A stretch of DNA of 64,000 bases, taken from contig NZ_CP023689.1 of the NCBI RefSeq assembly GCF_008704715.1, positions 5,890,001 through 5,954,000 of the forward strand. The letters are read 5' to 3'. The position numbers were made by a program, and so were the translations under genes. The notes beneath the pieces are model-generated. The model was not told the DNA's origin. It saw nothing but the letters and a program-made list of their open reading frames with translations, and searched no databases. This DNA comes from Streptomyces chartreusis. Its GTDB lineage: Bacteria > Actinomycetota > Actinomycetes > Streptomycetales > Streptomycetaceae. Below, piece after piece: positions 1-8,116 of the stretch. How positions within the stretch are numbered: position 1 is the stretch's first letter; every line of letters starts with the position of its first letter.

Positions 1-163
1 ACACGACGCCGGGATCCTCTCCGGGCGCATCCCGACCGCCATGCTGTTCGTACGCAACCCCACGGGCGTCTCGCACTCCCCGGCGGAGTTCGCCGCCGAG
101 GACGACTGCGTGGCCGGGGTCCTCGCACTCGCCGACGTACTGGAAGGGCTGGCCTCCAGGTGA
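1..163 (+). CDS. Allantoate amidohydrolase-like M20 peptidase family protein, C-terminal end only
   Basis: The reading frame is open from base 2 and ends at TGA 161-163, giving the last 53 residues of a protein that begins outside the window. The segment GVSHSPAEF followed by a short helix (VLALADVLEGL) is typical of the C-terminus of M20-family amidohydrolases (allantoate amidohydrolase, N-carbamoylase), where this His is a metal ligand. Its stop overlaps the GTG start of hutF (GTGA). An amidohydrolase just before hutF suggests it may act on an N-substituted glutamate in histidine breakdown, for example N-formylglutamate; that role is inferred from position only. Confidence 0.7.
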   Translation, partial: HDAGILSGRIPTAMLFVRNPTGVSHSPAEFAAEDDCVAGVLALADVLEGLASR

Positions 164-1521
164 CGACCAAGACCTACTGGCTGGAGCACGCCTGGCTCGA
201 CACCCACGTCGAGCCGGGCGTCGCCCTCACTGTGTCCACAAGCGGCTCCGCCGCGGGCCGCGACGGTCGCATCACCGCCGTCCGCACGGACGTCCCCACC
301 CCGCCCCCCGGCGCGGAGATCCTGCGCGGCCTCACCCTCCCCGGACTGGCGAACGCGCACAGCCACGCCTTCCACCGCGCCCTGCGCGGCACCGTCCAGG
401 TCGGCTCGGGCACCTTCTGGACCTGGCGCGAGGTCATGTACTCCGTCGCCGACCGGCTGACCCCGGAGACCTACCACGCGCTGGCCCGCGCGGTGTACGC
501 CGAGATGGCGCTGGCCGGCGTCACCTCGGTCGGCGAGTTCCACTACGTCCACCACGCGCCCGGCGGCACCCCCTACGCCGACCCCAACGCGATGGGCGAG
601 GCCCTCATCGCGGCCGCCGCCGACGCCGGTGTCCGCATCACCCTCCTCGACACCGCCTACCTCTCCTCCGGCTTCGGGCAGCCGCCCACCGGCCACCAGC
701 TCCGCTTCTCCGACGGGGACGCCGAGGCCTGGGCCGCACGCTCTGCACTTCTCAAGGAACGGGATCACGCACGGATCGGGGCCGCCGTCCACTCGGTACG
801 GGCCGTGCCCGCCGACCAGCTTCAGACTGTGGCGCGGTGGGCCGAGGAGCGGCGGGCGCCGCTCCATGTGCACCTGTCCGAGCAGACCGCCGAGAACGAG
901 GCGTGCCTGGAGGTCCACGGCTGCACCCCGACCCAGCTCCTCGCCCTGCACGGCGTCCTCGGGCCGCGCACCACCGGCGTCCACAACACCCACCTCACCG
1001 CCGAGGACATCTCCCTCATCGGCGGCAGCGGCACCGGCACCTGCATGTGCCCGACCACCGAGCGGGACCTCGCGGACGGCATCGGTCCGGCCGTCGCCCT
1101 CCAGAACGAGGGCTCACCACTGTCCCTGGGCTCCGACAGCCACGCGGTGATCGACCTGCTCGAAGAGGCACGCGCGATGGAGCTCAACGAGCGCCTGCGC
1201 ACCCGCACCCGCGGTCACTGGACGGCGGCGGCCCTGCTGCGGGCGGCCTCGGCCGACGGGCACGCGGCCCTCGGCTGGGACGAGGCGGGCACCCTGGAGG
1301 CCGGCGCGCTCGCCGACTTCACGACGATCGCGCTCGACTCGGTCAGGACGGCAGGGCCGCTTCCGCGGCTCGGGGCCGAGACGGCCGTATTCGCCGCGTC
1401 GGCAGCAGACGTGTCGCATACGGTCGTGGCAGGTCGGCACGTCGTGCGGGACGGGGCCCACACCCTCGTACCGGATGTGCCGAAGGCCCTCGCGGACGCC
1501 GTCGCAGCCCTGCGCGGATGA
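160..1521 (+). CDS. hutF: Formimidoylglutamate deiminase
   Basis: 453 residues, the usual length for HutF, which converts N-formimidoyl-L-glutamate to N-formyl-L-glutamate and ammonia in histidine degradation. It is a metal-dependent amidohydrolase of the cytosine deaminase/TRZ type: the first metal-binding HxH lies in LANAHSHAFHRAL (His67, His69), further ligands are in the HVHLSEQ segment near residue 239, and the Asp in LGSDSHAVID near residue 325. The start is the GTG that overlaps the TGA of the preceding gene, implying translational coupling. hutI follows after 65 bases, so the two late hut steps are probably co-transcribed. Confidence 0.88.
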   Translation: MTTKTYWLEHAWLDTHVEPGVALTVSTSGSAAGRDGRITAVRTDVPTPPPGAEILRGLTLPGLANAHSHAFHRALRGTVQVGSGTFWTWREVMYSVADRLTPETYHALARAVYAEMALAGVTSVGEFHYVHHAPGGTPYADPNAMGEALIAAAADAGVRITLLDTAYLSSGFGQPPTGHQLRFSDGDAEAWAARSALLKERDHARIGAAVHSVRAVPADQLQTVARWAEERRAPLHVHLSEQTAENEACLEVHGCTPTQLLALHGVLGPRTTGVHNTHLTAEDISLIGGSGTGTCMCPTTERDLADGIGPAVALQNEGSPLSLGSDSHAVIDLLEEARAMELNERLRTRTRGHWTAAALLRAASADGHAALGWDEAGTLEAGALADFTTIALDSVRTAGPLPRLGAETAVFAASAADVSHTVVAGRHVVRDGAHTLVPDVPKALADAVAALRG

Positions 1522-1586
1522 CCCCGGGCCGACCGTCCGTCACCGCCCCCGAACCCCACACCGCCGACCAGGCAACCGAGGACGCC

Positions 1587-2801
1587 ATGAGCAACGCGAC
1601 GACCGTCAGCCCCGCCCACTCCGCGAGCACCGCAAGCACGCTCATCACCAACATCGCCGCCCTGGTCACCAACGACCCCTCCCTCGGTGACAACTCCCCC
1701 CTCGGACTGGTCCAGGACGCCGCGATCGCCATCGAGGGCGACCGCGTCGTGTGGACCGGTGATCAAAGCAAAGCACCCGCCACTGACAATCGGATCGACG
1801 CAGGTGGCCGGGCCGTCGTACCCGGCTTCGTGGACTCCCACTCGCACCTCGTCTTCGCGGGCGACCGCACGCGGGAGTTCAACGCCCGGATGTCGGGGCG
1901 GGCGTACAGCGCGGGCGGCATCCGCACCACGGTCGCGGCGACCCGGGCGGCCAGCGACGCGGAACTGGAAGCCAACCTCACCCGCTACCTCCACGAGGCC
2001 CTGCGCCAGGGCACCACCACCTTCGAGACCAAGTCCGGCTACGGCCTGACCGTCGAGGACGAGGCCCGCGCCCTGCGCATCGCCGCCGCCCACACCGACG
2101 AGGTCACCTATCTCGGCGCCCACATCGTCTCGCCGGACTACGCCGAGGACCCGGCGGCCTACGTCGCCCTCGTCACCGGCGAGATGCTCGACGCCTGTGC
2201 CCCGTACGCCCGTTGGGTCGACGTGTTCTGCGAGAAGGGCGCCTTCGACGGCGACCAGGCCCGCGCGATCCTCACCGCGGGCAAGGCGAAGGGCCTGCAC
2301 CCGCGTGTCCACGCCAACCAGCTCACCTACGGCCCCGGCGTGCAGCTGGCCGTGGAGCTGGACGCCGCCAGCGCCGACCACTGCACCCACCTCACGGACG
2401 CCGACGTCGACGCCCTGGCGAGCGGCCGTACCGTCGCCACCCTGCTGCCCGGCGCCGAGTTCTCCACCCGCGCCGAGTGGCCGGACGCCCGCCGCCTGCT
2501 GGACGCGGGTGTCACCGTCGCCCTGTCCACCGACTGCAACCCGGGCTCGTCGTTCACCTCGTCCGTGCCGTTCTGCATCGCCCTCGCGGTACGGGACATG
2601 GGGATGACCCCGGACGAGGCGATGTGGTCCGCCACGGCGGGCGGGGCCGCAGCCCTGCGCCGCGACGACATCGGCCGCCTCACCCCGGGCGCCCGCGCCG
2701 ACCTGCTCCTGCTCGACGCCCCGAGCCACGTCCACCTGGCCTACCGGCCGGGCGTGCCGCTGGTCAGCGGGGTGTGGCGGAGCGGCGTGCGCGAGGTCTG
2801 A
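1587..2801 (+). CDS. hutI: Imidazolonepropionase
   Basis: 404 residues. It hydrolyses 4-imidazolone-5-propanoate to N-formimidoyl-L-glutamate, the substrate of the upstream HutF. Amidohydrolase fold with the metal-binding HxH in VDSHSHLVFAGDR (His85, His87), the substrate region KSGYGLTVEDE, a later ligand in VHANQLTYGPG, and STDCNPGSS, which is characteristic of HutI. The frame stays open far upstream, but the ATG at 1587 follows the short intergenic space and gives a protein close to family length. The gene converges on the minus-strand gene ending at 2829. Confidence 0.9.
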   Translation: MSNATTVSPAHSASTASTLITNIAALVTNDPSLGDNSPLGLVQDAAIAIEGDRVVWTGDQSKAPATDNRIDAGGRAVVPGFVDSHSHLVFAGDRTREFNARMSGRAYSAGGIRTTVAATRAASDAELEANLTRYLHEALRQGTTTFETKSGYGLTVEDEARALRIAAAHTDEVTYLGAHIVSPDYAEDPAAYVALVTGEMLDACAPYARWVDVFCEKGAFDGDQARAILTAGKAKGLHPRVHANQLTYGPGVQLAVELDAASADHCTHLTDADVDALASGRTVATLLPGAEFSTRAEWPDARRLLDAGVTVALSTDCNPGSSFTSSVPFCIALAVRDMGMTPDEAMWSATAGGAAALRRDDIGRLTPGARADLLLLDAPSHVHLAYRPGVPLVSGVWRSGVREV

Positions 2802-2828
2802 GGCCGCGAGGGCGCCGGGCCGTCCCGG

Positions 2829-4430
2829 TCAGGACGCCCCTGCCCGCCACCGCTGCGCGCTGCTCCCGCTCGCCGGCTCCAGGGACAGCGCGTCCCCGGC
2901 GCCGCCGTCCGGTGTCACGGCCGTCCCGAACGCGATGGCGGGGCGGATCAGCCCGGCGCCGTCCACCACGAACATCAGGTTCCGCCCGTTACGGCCGTCC
3001 ACCGAGTCGCACGACCAGATGCCGACGCCCCGGTCCGTGGAACCCCGGCTGTCCAGGCAGAAGTCGGGATCGGCGGCCGACTGGAGCACACCGCGGTCCG
3101 CGTCGACCCGCCAGCGCTGGGTGCTGGACGACGAGCAGGGCGCGGTGATCACGTCGGTGCCGTCGAAGAACGCGCCGCCCACGTCCAGGCAGAGCCCCGA
3201 GGCGACGTTCACCACCTGGGCGTACGTGCCGCCCGGCGGACGAGTGGGCGGCGGCGTGGGCTTCGGGCGGGCCGTCTTCGTCGGGGACGGACTCCTCGTC
3301 GGCGACGGGGACTTGGAGGTCCGCGACGGTGACGGGGAGGGCGACGACGTCGTCGGCGTCGCCGAGACCGTCGCCGTCACGGTCACCGCGACCGGCGGCA
3401 CGCGCACCGCAGTGCTCGCCGCACCCACCGGGTCCTGCGCGGTCGATCCGCCCTGCGCCACCAGGAACGCCACCAGCGGCAGCAGCGCCACGCCCAGCGC
3501 CGCCGACACCAGCACCACCCGGCGGCGGTCCGCCGGCCCGCCGCCGTCCGTCGCACTCCGGCCCGCGCGGGCGCCCCGCGCGGTGAGAACCCCGGCCCGC
3601 GTCCGGGCCGACTCGCCCGCGCCGTCCGCCGCATACCCCGTGCCGCCCCACGGCAGGAGTCCCTCCGCCAGCGCCGTGCGCGGGGAGTCCCGCAGCGCCG
3701 ACAGCTCCTCGTACGCCGTCGTGCAGTGCGGGCAATGCGTCATGTGGGCGTGCAGATCTGCGCTGTCGCGGGGGCTGTCGGGCCGTACGGACTCCTCGAT
3801 GAGCCGCCCGAAGTCGACGCAGTCCGGGTCGTCGGAGGCGGCGAGGCGGGCGCGCAGACAGGCGCGGGCCAGCAGCTGGAGCGCCGGGTCCGTGCCGTAC
3901 GTGACGTCCTCGCGGGTCAGGCCGAGGAGGGAGGCGGTCCGCTCCACCGGCTCCCGCTCCACGACGCCGTACCAGATCAGGCCCTGGGTGCGCGGCGGCA
4001 GGGACTGGAACGCCGTCAGCATGGGCGGGACAGGGCCGGCGGGACCGGCGGTGTTCAGGACGAGCAGCAGCCCCGCGTCCAGGCCGGCCGCCCGCTCGTC
4101 CATCGCCCAGGTGCCGGCCAGCCGCGCGGTCAGCAGCAGGAGTTGATGCCGCCAGGGGACACCGGGGTCGATGCCGCGCGCCGTCTGACGGGCCGCCAGG
4201 GTGAACGCCTGGGCCGCCAGCTGCCGCGCCATGGAGTCGTTCGGGGTGCACAGCCGGGCGTAGGCGAGGACGTGCGCGTGATGGCGGGTGCGCAGCTCCT
4301 GGAGCGCCGGATACGCGGTGGCCGTCTCGGCGCGCAGCAGTTCGGTGAGCCGTGCGTCGGACGCGCCCGCGTGGACCCCGTGGCCATGTTCCTGGCGGCC
4401 ACGGTCCCTGTCGTCGTCGGCCCGAGCCAT
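2829..4430 (-). CDS. Sigma-like domain / zinc finger / transmembrane / ricin-type lectin fusion protein
   Basis: 533 residues. Residues about 28-195 look like an ECF-type sigma factor remnant: a helical region 2-like part, then a region 4-like helix-turn-helix (LPPRTQGLIWYGVVEREPV, then ASLLGLTREDV). Residues 227-236 (HAHMTHCPHC) match the HxxxCxxC zinc finger of anti-sigma factors. One membrane segment at about 304-325 is followed by a Ser/Pro/Thr/Lys-rich linker (350-400) and a C-terminal ricin B-like domain (403-533) with QRW motifs, outside the membrane. The start at 4430 is chosen because GAGGAGG lies 7 bases upstream; a longer frame exists. A sigma and anti-sigma module joined to a carbohydrate sensor in one chain is what it looks like; function is not known. 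Confidence 0.72.
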   Translation of the reverse strand: MARADDDRDRGRQEHGHGVHAGASDARLTELLRAETATAYPALQELRTRHHAHVLAYARLCTPNDSMARQLAAQAFTLAARQTARGIDPGVPWRHQLLLLTARLAGTWAMDERAAGLDAGLLLVLNTAGPAGPVPPMLTAFQSLPPRTQGLIWYGVVEREPVERTASLLGLTREDVTYGTDPALQLLARACLRARLAASDDPDCVDFGRLIEESVRPDSPRDSADLHAHMTHCPHCTTAYEELSALRDSPRTALAEGLLPWGGTGYAADGAGESARTRAGVLTARGARAGRSATDGGGPADRRRVVLVSAALGVALLPLVAFLVAQGGSTAQDPVGAASTAVRVPPVAVTVTATVSATPTTSSPSPSPSRTSKSPSPTRSPSPTKTARPKPTPPPTRPPGGTYAQVVNVASGLCLDVGGAFFDGTDVITAPCSSSSTQRWRVDADRGVLQSAADPDFCLDSRGSTDRGVGIWSCDSVDGRNGRNLMFVVDGAGLIRPAIAFGTAVTPDGGAGDALSLEPASGSSAQRWRAGAS

Positions 4431-4552
4431 TGCGCCGCCTCCTCGCAGCCTTGCGACCCGCTCGGAGTCCTGACCTACCGGCGGGTATGACGGCTCATAG
4501 TGGAGGAAGCGGGGCCGTGGGGAAAGGGTTTCTGTGGGTAACCCGTGAGCTC

Positions 4553-4624
4553 TCGGTGAAAGATCCGAACGCACCGTGCCCGATGCGTTCGGTGAAAGAC
4601 CCCAACGCACTGTGCCCGGTGCCC
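4553..4624. repeat. 36-bp imperfect tandem duplication
   Basis: Two adjacent 36-base units (4553-4588 and 4589-4624) both begin TCGGTGAAAGA and carry AACGCAC[C/T]GTGCCCG at the same offsets. The second unit supplies the left arm of the strong hairpin at 4606-4660. It lies in the upstream region of the minus-strand sigma/ricin fusion gene. Confidence 0.8.
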
Positions 4625-4660
4625 CGCCGACAGGTTCGGCAGGGCACCGGGCACAGTGCG
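4606..4660 (-). terminator. Very strong hairpin downstream of sigI
   Basis: A perfect 19-bp stem (4606-4624 with 4642-4660) encloses a further 5-bp stem (GCCGA/TCGGC), so nearly all of the 55 bases pair. It sits 50 bases beyond the sigI stop on the minus strand and before the next minus-strand gene. It most likely ends sigI transcription; there is no clear T-tract. Confidence 0.7.
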
Positions 4661-4709
4661 GGTCGGCGTGCGGGAGGCGGCGCTCCTCGACCGGTCACCG
4701 GTGGACCGG

Positions 4710-5648
4710 TCATTCCTCGAGCGTCAGTCCCTTTCTGAGCCTGATCAGGGTCCGCGACAGCAGTCGCGACACATGCATCTGGGAGATGCCGAGTTCCTCG
4801 CCGATCTCCGACTGCGTCATGCCCGCGACGAACCGCAGGGAAAGGATCTTCCGGTCCCGGGGCGGCAGTTCGGCGATGAGGGGCTTGAGGGACTCGACGT
4901 ACTCGATGCCCTCGATGCCGTGGTCCTCGTAGCCGATCCGGTCGGCCAGCGCGCCCTCGGCGTCGTCCTCCTCGGGCTGGGCGTCCAGCGAGGAGGCGGT
5001 GTAGGCGTTCGAGGCCGCCATGCCCTCGACGACCTCGTCGTTGGTCAGACCCAGGCGCTCGGCCAGTTCCGCCACCGTCGGGGCGCGGTCGAGCTTCTGC
5101 GCCAGCTCGTCACCGGCCTTGGCCAGGTCGAGCCGGAGCTCCTGAAGGCGGCGCGGCACCCGCACCGACCACGACGTGTCGCGGAAGAAGCGCTTGATCT
5201 CGCCGATGATCGTCGGCATCGCGAAGGTGGGGAACTCCACGCCACGGCTCAGCTCGAACCGGTCGATCGCCTTGATCAGGCCGATGGTGCCGACCTGGAT
5301 GATGTCCTCCATCGGCTCGCTGCGCGAGCGGAAGCGGGAGGCGGCGAACTTGACCAGAGCGAGGTTGAGTTCGACGAGGGTGTTGCGGACGTACGAGTAC
5401 TCGTGTGTCCCTTCCTCCAGCGACTCCAGCCGCTCGAAGAGAGTCTTGGACAGGGCCCGCGCGTCCACCGGGCCCACCTCGTCGTACGGGGGGATCTCCG
5501 GAAGGCCCGCGAGAGCGTCGTCCTGGTCGAAGTCGCCCTCGCGGACGACGGCGACCGATTCGCCGTGCTGCTCGCCGGAATCCGGATGCTCCGGTTGGGA
5601 TGCCGACGTCGCGCTCTGGGTATGCGATGCGTCGAGCCGGGGTGACAT
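4710..5648 (-). CDS. sigI: RNA polymerase sigma factor of the SigB/SigF family, SigI-like
   Basis: 312 residues. Contains region 2 (LVELNLALVKFAASRF, then QVGTIGLIKAIDRFELSRG, then FPTFAMPTIIGEIKRFFRD), region 3 (VPRRLQELRLDLAKA) and region 4 with the helix-turn-helix (MTQSEIGEELGISQMHVSRLLSRTL), the layout of Streptomyces SigB/F-type stress sigma factors. The ATG at 5648 is preferred because GGAGG stands 5 bases upstream; ATGs at 5660 and 5672 are in frame. It diverges from genes for an anti-anti-sigma factor and an HATPase anti-sigma factor, the arrangement known for SigI-ArsI-PrsI in S. coelicolor. A GGGTAG resembling a SigB-type -10 lies on the minus strand at 5752-5757, hinting at autoregulation, but no convincing -35 accompanies it. 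Confidence 0.87.
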   Translation of the reverse strand: MSPRLDASHTQSATSASQPEHPDSGEQHGESVAVVREGDFDQDDALAGLPEIPPYDEVGPVDARALSKTLFERLESLEEGTHEYSYVRNTLVELNLALVKFAASRFRSRSEPMEDIIQVGTIGLIKAIDRFELSRGVEFPTFAMPTIIGEIKRFFRDTSWSVRVPRRLQELRLDLAKAGDELAQKLDRAPTVAELAERLGLTNDEVVEGMAASNAYTASSLDAQPEEDDAEGALADRIGYEDHGIEGIEYVESLKPLIAELPPRDRKILSLRFVAGMTQSEIGEELGISQMHVSRLLSRTLIRLRKGLTLEE

Positions 5649-5898
5649 GATGTCCTCCATCGTTCTCGGCATATGGCTGCCGAAGCCTGTCGTGCACTGC
5701 GGTGTGCGGCGCCTCCAAGCCGGCCGAGTCGGTTACGTGTCTCTACTAGCCCTACCCGCTTTCCTGAGCCCACCGCAAGTGCGCTCTGGTCCGAAATGTC
5801 CGATTCTGTGTGGATGTTCGGGTGTGTAGGTGACGTAGGGAAGGCGTAGTGTTCGAGAGCGTCAGTCAGCAGCCACGACGTCGGGAGTGAGACACGGC

Positions 5899-6285
5899 AT
5901 GGACCGCGGGACGGTCGGCAGCGCACAGTCTGGCCGACTTCTGGTCGAGGTGCGGGAAGAGGGCTCCAGTGCCGTCGTGACCCCGGCGGGTGAGCTCGAT
6001 CACCACACCGCCGATTTGTTGCGTGAGCCACTCGAGGACTGCCTCGGCAAGGGCTTCAGCCGGCTGGTCGTCGACTGCTCGCGGCTCGAGTTCTGTGACT
6101 CCACGGGGCTGAACGTGCTGCTGGGGGCGCGCCTGAAGGCGGAGGCCGCCGGTGGCGGGGTGCATCTCGCGGGCATGCTGCCCGTGGTCGCCCGCGTGTT
6201 CGAGATCACGGGGGCCGAGGCGGTCTTCACGGTCCACGACTCGCTGGAGGACGCCCTCGCCGACGGGCCGGACGGCGCCGGCTGA
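5899..6285 (+). CDS. arsI: Anti-anti-sigma factor, STAS domain (ArsI-like)
   Basis: 128 residues forming a single STAS domain: the strand VVTPAGELDHHTADLL and then FCDSTGLNVLLGAR, in which Ser68 matches the serine phosphorylated by partner kinases in SpoIIAA/RsbV proteins. In the unphosphorylated state such proteins bind the anti-sigma kinase and free the sigma factor. The ATG at 5899 is chosen for the GGGAGTGAG 7-8 bases upstream; GTG at 5887 is an alternative. Its likely partners are the downstream kinase (6521-7111) and the divergent SigI. Confidence 0.85.
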   Translation: MDRGTVGSAQSGRLLVEVREEGSSAVVTPAGELDHHTADLLREPLEDCLGKGFSRLVVDCSRLEFCDSTGLNVLLGARLKAEAAGGGVHLAGMLPVVARVFEITGAEAVFTVHDSLEDALADGPDGAG

Positions 6286-6520
6286 CCCCGGGCGTCCGGC
6301 ACTGCATCAGACGTCACATCATTCGGCCCGAATACAGGGGTGTTCCCTTCGCCCGGTAGGGCAGGAGACATCCTGAACGTGTCGGCTGTGATGTCGGCCA
6401 CCGGGGGTGGGGACTGTGACCGACGTATCAGGCAAGGACGTGTACCGGTGTACTGACTCTGCGTACTGACTTGTGAATCGTGTGAATGTTGAACTGGTGA
6501 ATCGGTGAGGTGAAGCGCTG

Positions 6521-7111
6521 ATGAGCACCACCCGGCCTTTCTCGCCGGGCGACCGCGGCCCTGAGCCCAGCGGCGCTTCCGGAGCGTCCGAGGGGGGCGT
6601 GCCAGGGACGGGGGCCGCCGAGCGGGGCGCGCCGGCGGCGGGAGCGCCCGACGGGGGCGCTGCGTCGCCCCTGAGGCCCGAGGAGTCCCAGGCGTCCGCG
6701 GGGCGTCAGGTCCGCAGGCTGGACTTCGCGGACCAGAGCGGGGTCGTCCCGCTCGCCCGTGACTTCGCCCGGCAGGCGCTGTACGCGTGGAACTGGCTTC
6801 CCGCGGCCACCGCCGACCAGCGGGCCGCCGCCGAGGACGTCCTGCTCGTCGTCTCCGAGCTGGTCACCAACGCCTGCCTGCACGCCGAGGGGCCCGACGA
6901 GATGTGGATCGCCTGCGACAACAAGGTGATCCGCATCGAGGTCTCCGACAAGGGCACCGGCCAGCCGGCCCCGCGCACCCCGCACCGCTCGGGGCGCCCG
7001 GGCGGTCACGGCATGTTCATCGTGCAGCGGCTGTGCCTGGACTGGGGCGTCGTCCGGACGCCCGGCGTCACGGGCAAGACGGTGTGGGCGGAACTGGGCG
7101 CACCGGCGTAG
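6521..7111 (+). CDS. prsI: Anti-sigma factor / serine kinase, HATPase domain (PrsI-like)
   Basis: 196 residues. The first 60 or so are low-complexity (Gly, Ala, Pro, Ser) and look disordered. The HATPase domain (about 65-194) has the N box ELVTNACLHA with Asn117, the G1 box DKGTG (143-147) and the G2 box GGHGMFIVQRL (161-171), as in SpoIIAB/RsbW. It would bind and inhibit SigI and phosphorylate the STAS protein encoded upstream. GAGGTGA stands upstream of the ATG. The 235-base gap after arsI contains a relatively AT-rich stretch (6430-6510) that could hold its own promoter. Confidence 0.84.
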   Translation: MSTTRPFSPGDRGPEPSGASGASEGGVPGTGAAERGAPAAGAPDGGAASPLRPEESQASAGRQVRRLDFADQSGVVPLARDFARQALYAWNWLPAATADQRAAAEDVLLVVSELVTNACLHAEGPDEMWIACDNKVIRIEVSDKGTGQPAPRTPHRSGRPGGHGMFIVQRLCLDWGVVRTPGVTGKTVWAELGAPA

Positions 7112-7358
7112 GGCGCCCGTACGGCCGTACCGAGAGATCGGTTCCGTGCCGCTGACGTGCTGCTCCAGCTTCTCTGCACGCGCTGACGGAGAGTCGGCAG
7201 TGGGCGGCAAGCGGAGCCGGAACGTGTACCGGGCATGCCCCACTCCGTCGGTCTCCGCCACTGCCGCCCGGCGGTCACCCCTTCCACTCGGTGCACGCCG
7301 GATCGCCACAACTCCGGTGTGCACCGTGTCTTCCTTCCTCAAGTCCCCGGGCGTACCT

Positions 7359-7383
7359 TGACGGCCGATCTGATGTGCCGTCA
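7359..7383. promoter_or_regulatory. TGACGGC inverted repeat upstream of surface-protein operon
   Basis: TGACGGC (7359-7365) and GCCGTCA (7377-7383) form a perfect 7-bp dyad with an 11-base spacer, 16 bases before the GTG of the next gene. The left arm overlaps a TTGACG that could serve as a -35. A regulator site or a leader hairpin are both possible. The rest of the 287-base gap shows nothing I recognise. Confidence 0.4.
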
Positions 7384-7398
7384 GGAAATGAGGGGACC

Positions 7399-8085
7399 GT
7401 GTCGAAGCAGAAGCGAACCGCCGCGCTCGCGACCGCCGCGGCCCTGGCCGGATCGGCGGTGCTGATGGCCGCCCCCGCGGCCAGGGCCGAGGTCGTCGAC
7501 GTCAACTACGCCTGCAAGACGCCGATCGGCGACAAGAGCGCCGTCTCGCCCATCGACATCAAGGGCGTCAAGAGCGGCAGCGGCTACAAGATCACCATGT
7601 CGTGGCAGAAGGGCGTCTCGTCCAGCCCGGTCGAACTGGGCAAGGGCGCGATGAACCCGAGCGCCACCATCAAGCTGGGCGGCGCCGACAGCGGCACCAT
7701 GAACGTGACGGGCCCGGCCAACCAGGAGGCCATCCCCGCCAACACCCCCATCAAGATCAACGACTTGACGGGTACGTACTCCCCGAAGAAGACCGGCAAG
7801 GTCACCTTCACCGCGGGCATCCTCACCATCAAGGCCCTCGGCACGACCACCACGTGCACGCCGTCCAACAGCCCGGGTCCCTCGCTGAGCCTCGACGTGA
7901 CTGCGGCATCCGGTGGCGGCGGCGACAGCGGGGCCCAGAGCGGTTCCGGCTCCGGTTCCGAACTTCCGCAGACCGGCCCCGAGGACTCGGCCATCGCCCT
8001 CGGCACCCTGGGCGGCACGGTCCTGCTCGCGGGTGCGGCGGGTGCGCTGTGGCTGACGAGGCGGGGGCAGACCGTACGCCGCTGA
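7399..8085 (+). CDS. Secreted wall-anchored protein with LPXTG-type C-terminus
   Basis: 228 residues. The Sec signal peptide (SKQKRTAALATAAALAGSAV, ending near AAPAARA) is followed by one compact extracellular domain beginning YACKTPIGDK and ending GTTTTCTPS, with two conserved Cys that could pair. A Gly/Ser-rich stretch leads to LPQTG (189-193), a hydrophobic segment and the basic tail TRRGQTVRR, a complete sortase sorting signal. The GTG at 7399 is chosen because AGGGGA precedes it and the signal peptide starts there. The domain is paralogous to the second half of the fourth gene of this operon (10053-11435). The domain itself has no function I recognise. Confidence 0.8.
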   Translation: MSKQKRTAALATAAALAGSAVLMAAPAARAEVVDVNYACKTPIGDKSAVSPIDIKGVKSGSGYKITMSWQKGVSSSPVELGKGAMNPSATIKLGGADSGTMNVTGPANQEAIPANTPIKINDLTGTYSPKKTGKVTFTAGILTIKALGTTTTCTPSNSPGPSLSLDVTAASGGGGDSGAQSGSGSGSELPQTGPEDSAIALGTLGGTVLLAGAAGALWLTRRGQTVRR

Positions 8086-8116
8086 ACGCCTCCGTATGAG
8101 AGCGCTGGAGCCGCCG

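Noticed and set aside
837..1586. N-terminal extension of the hutI frame (over 200 residues rich in Arg, Gly, Pro)
   Set aside because: It overlaps hutF in another frame, has the composition of antisense or shadow translation in GC-rich DNA, and shows no relation to imidazolonepropionase. The ATG at 1587 gives the family length.
1215..2735. Long minus-strand open frame (506 codons) opposite hutF and hutI
   Set aside because: Composition dominated by Val, Gly, Asp and Arg, typical of the complement of a high-GC3 gene; no motif; both genes on the plus strand are certain.
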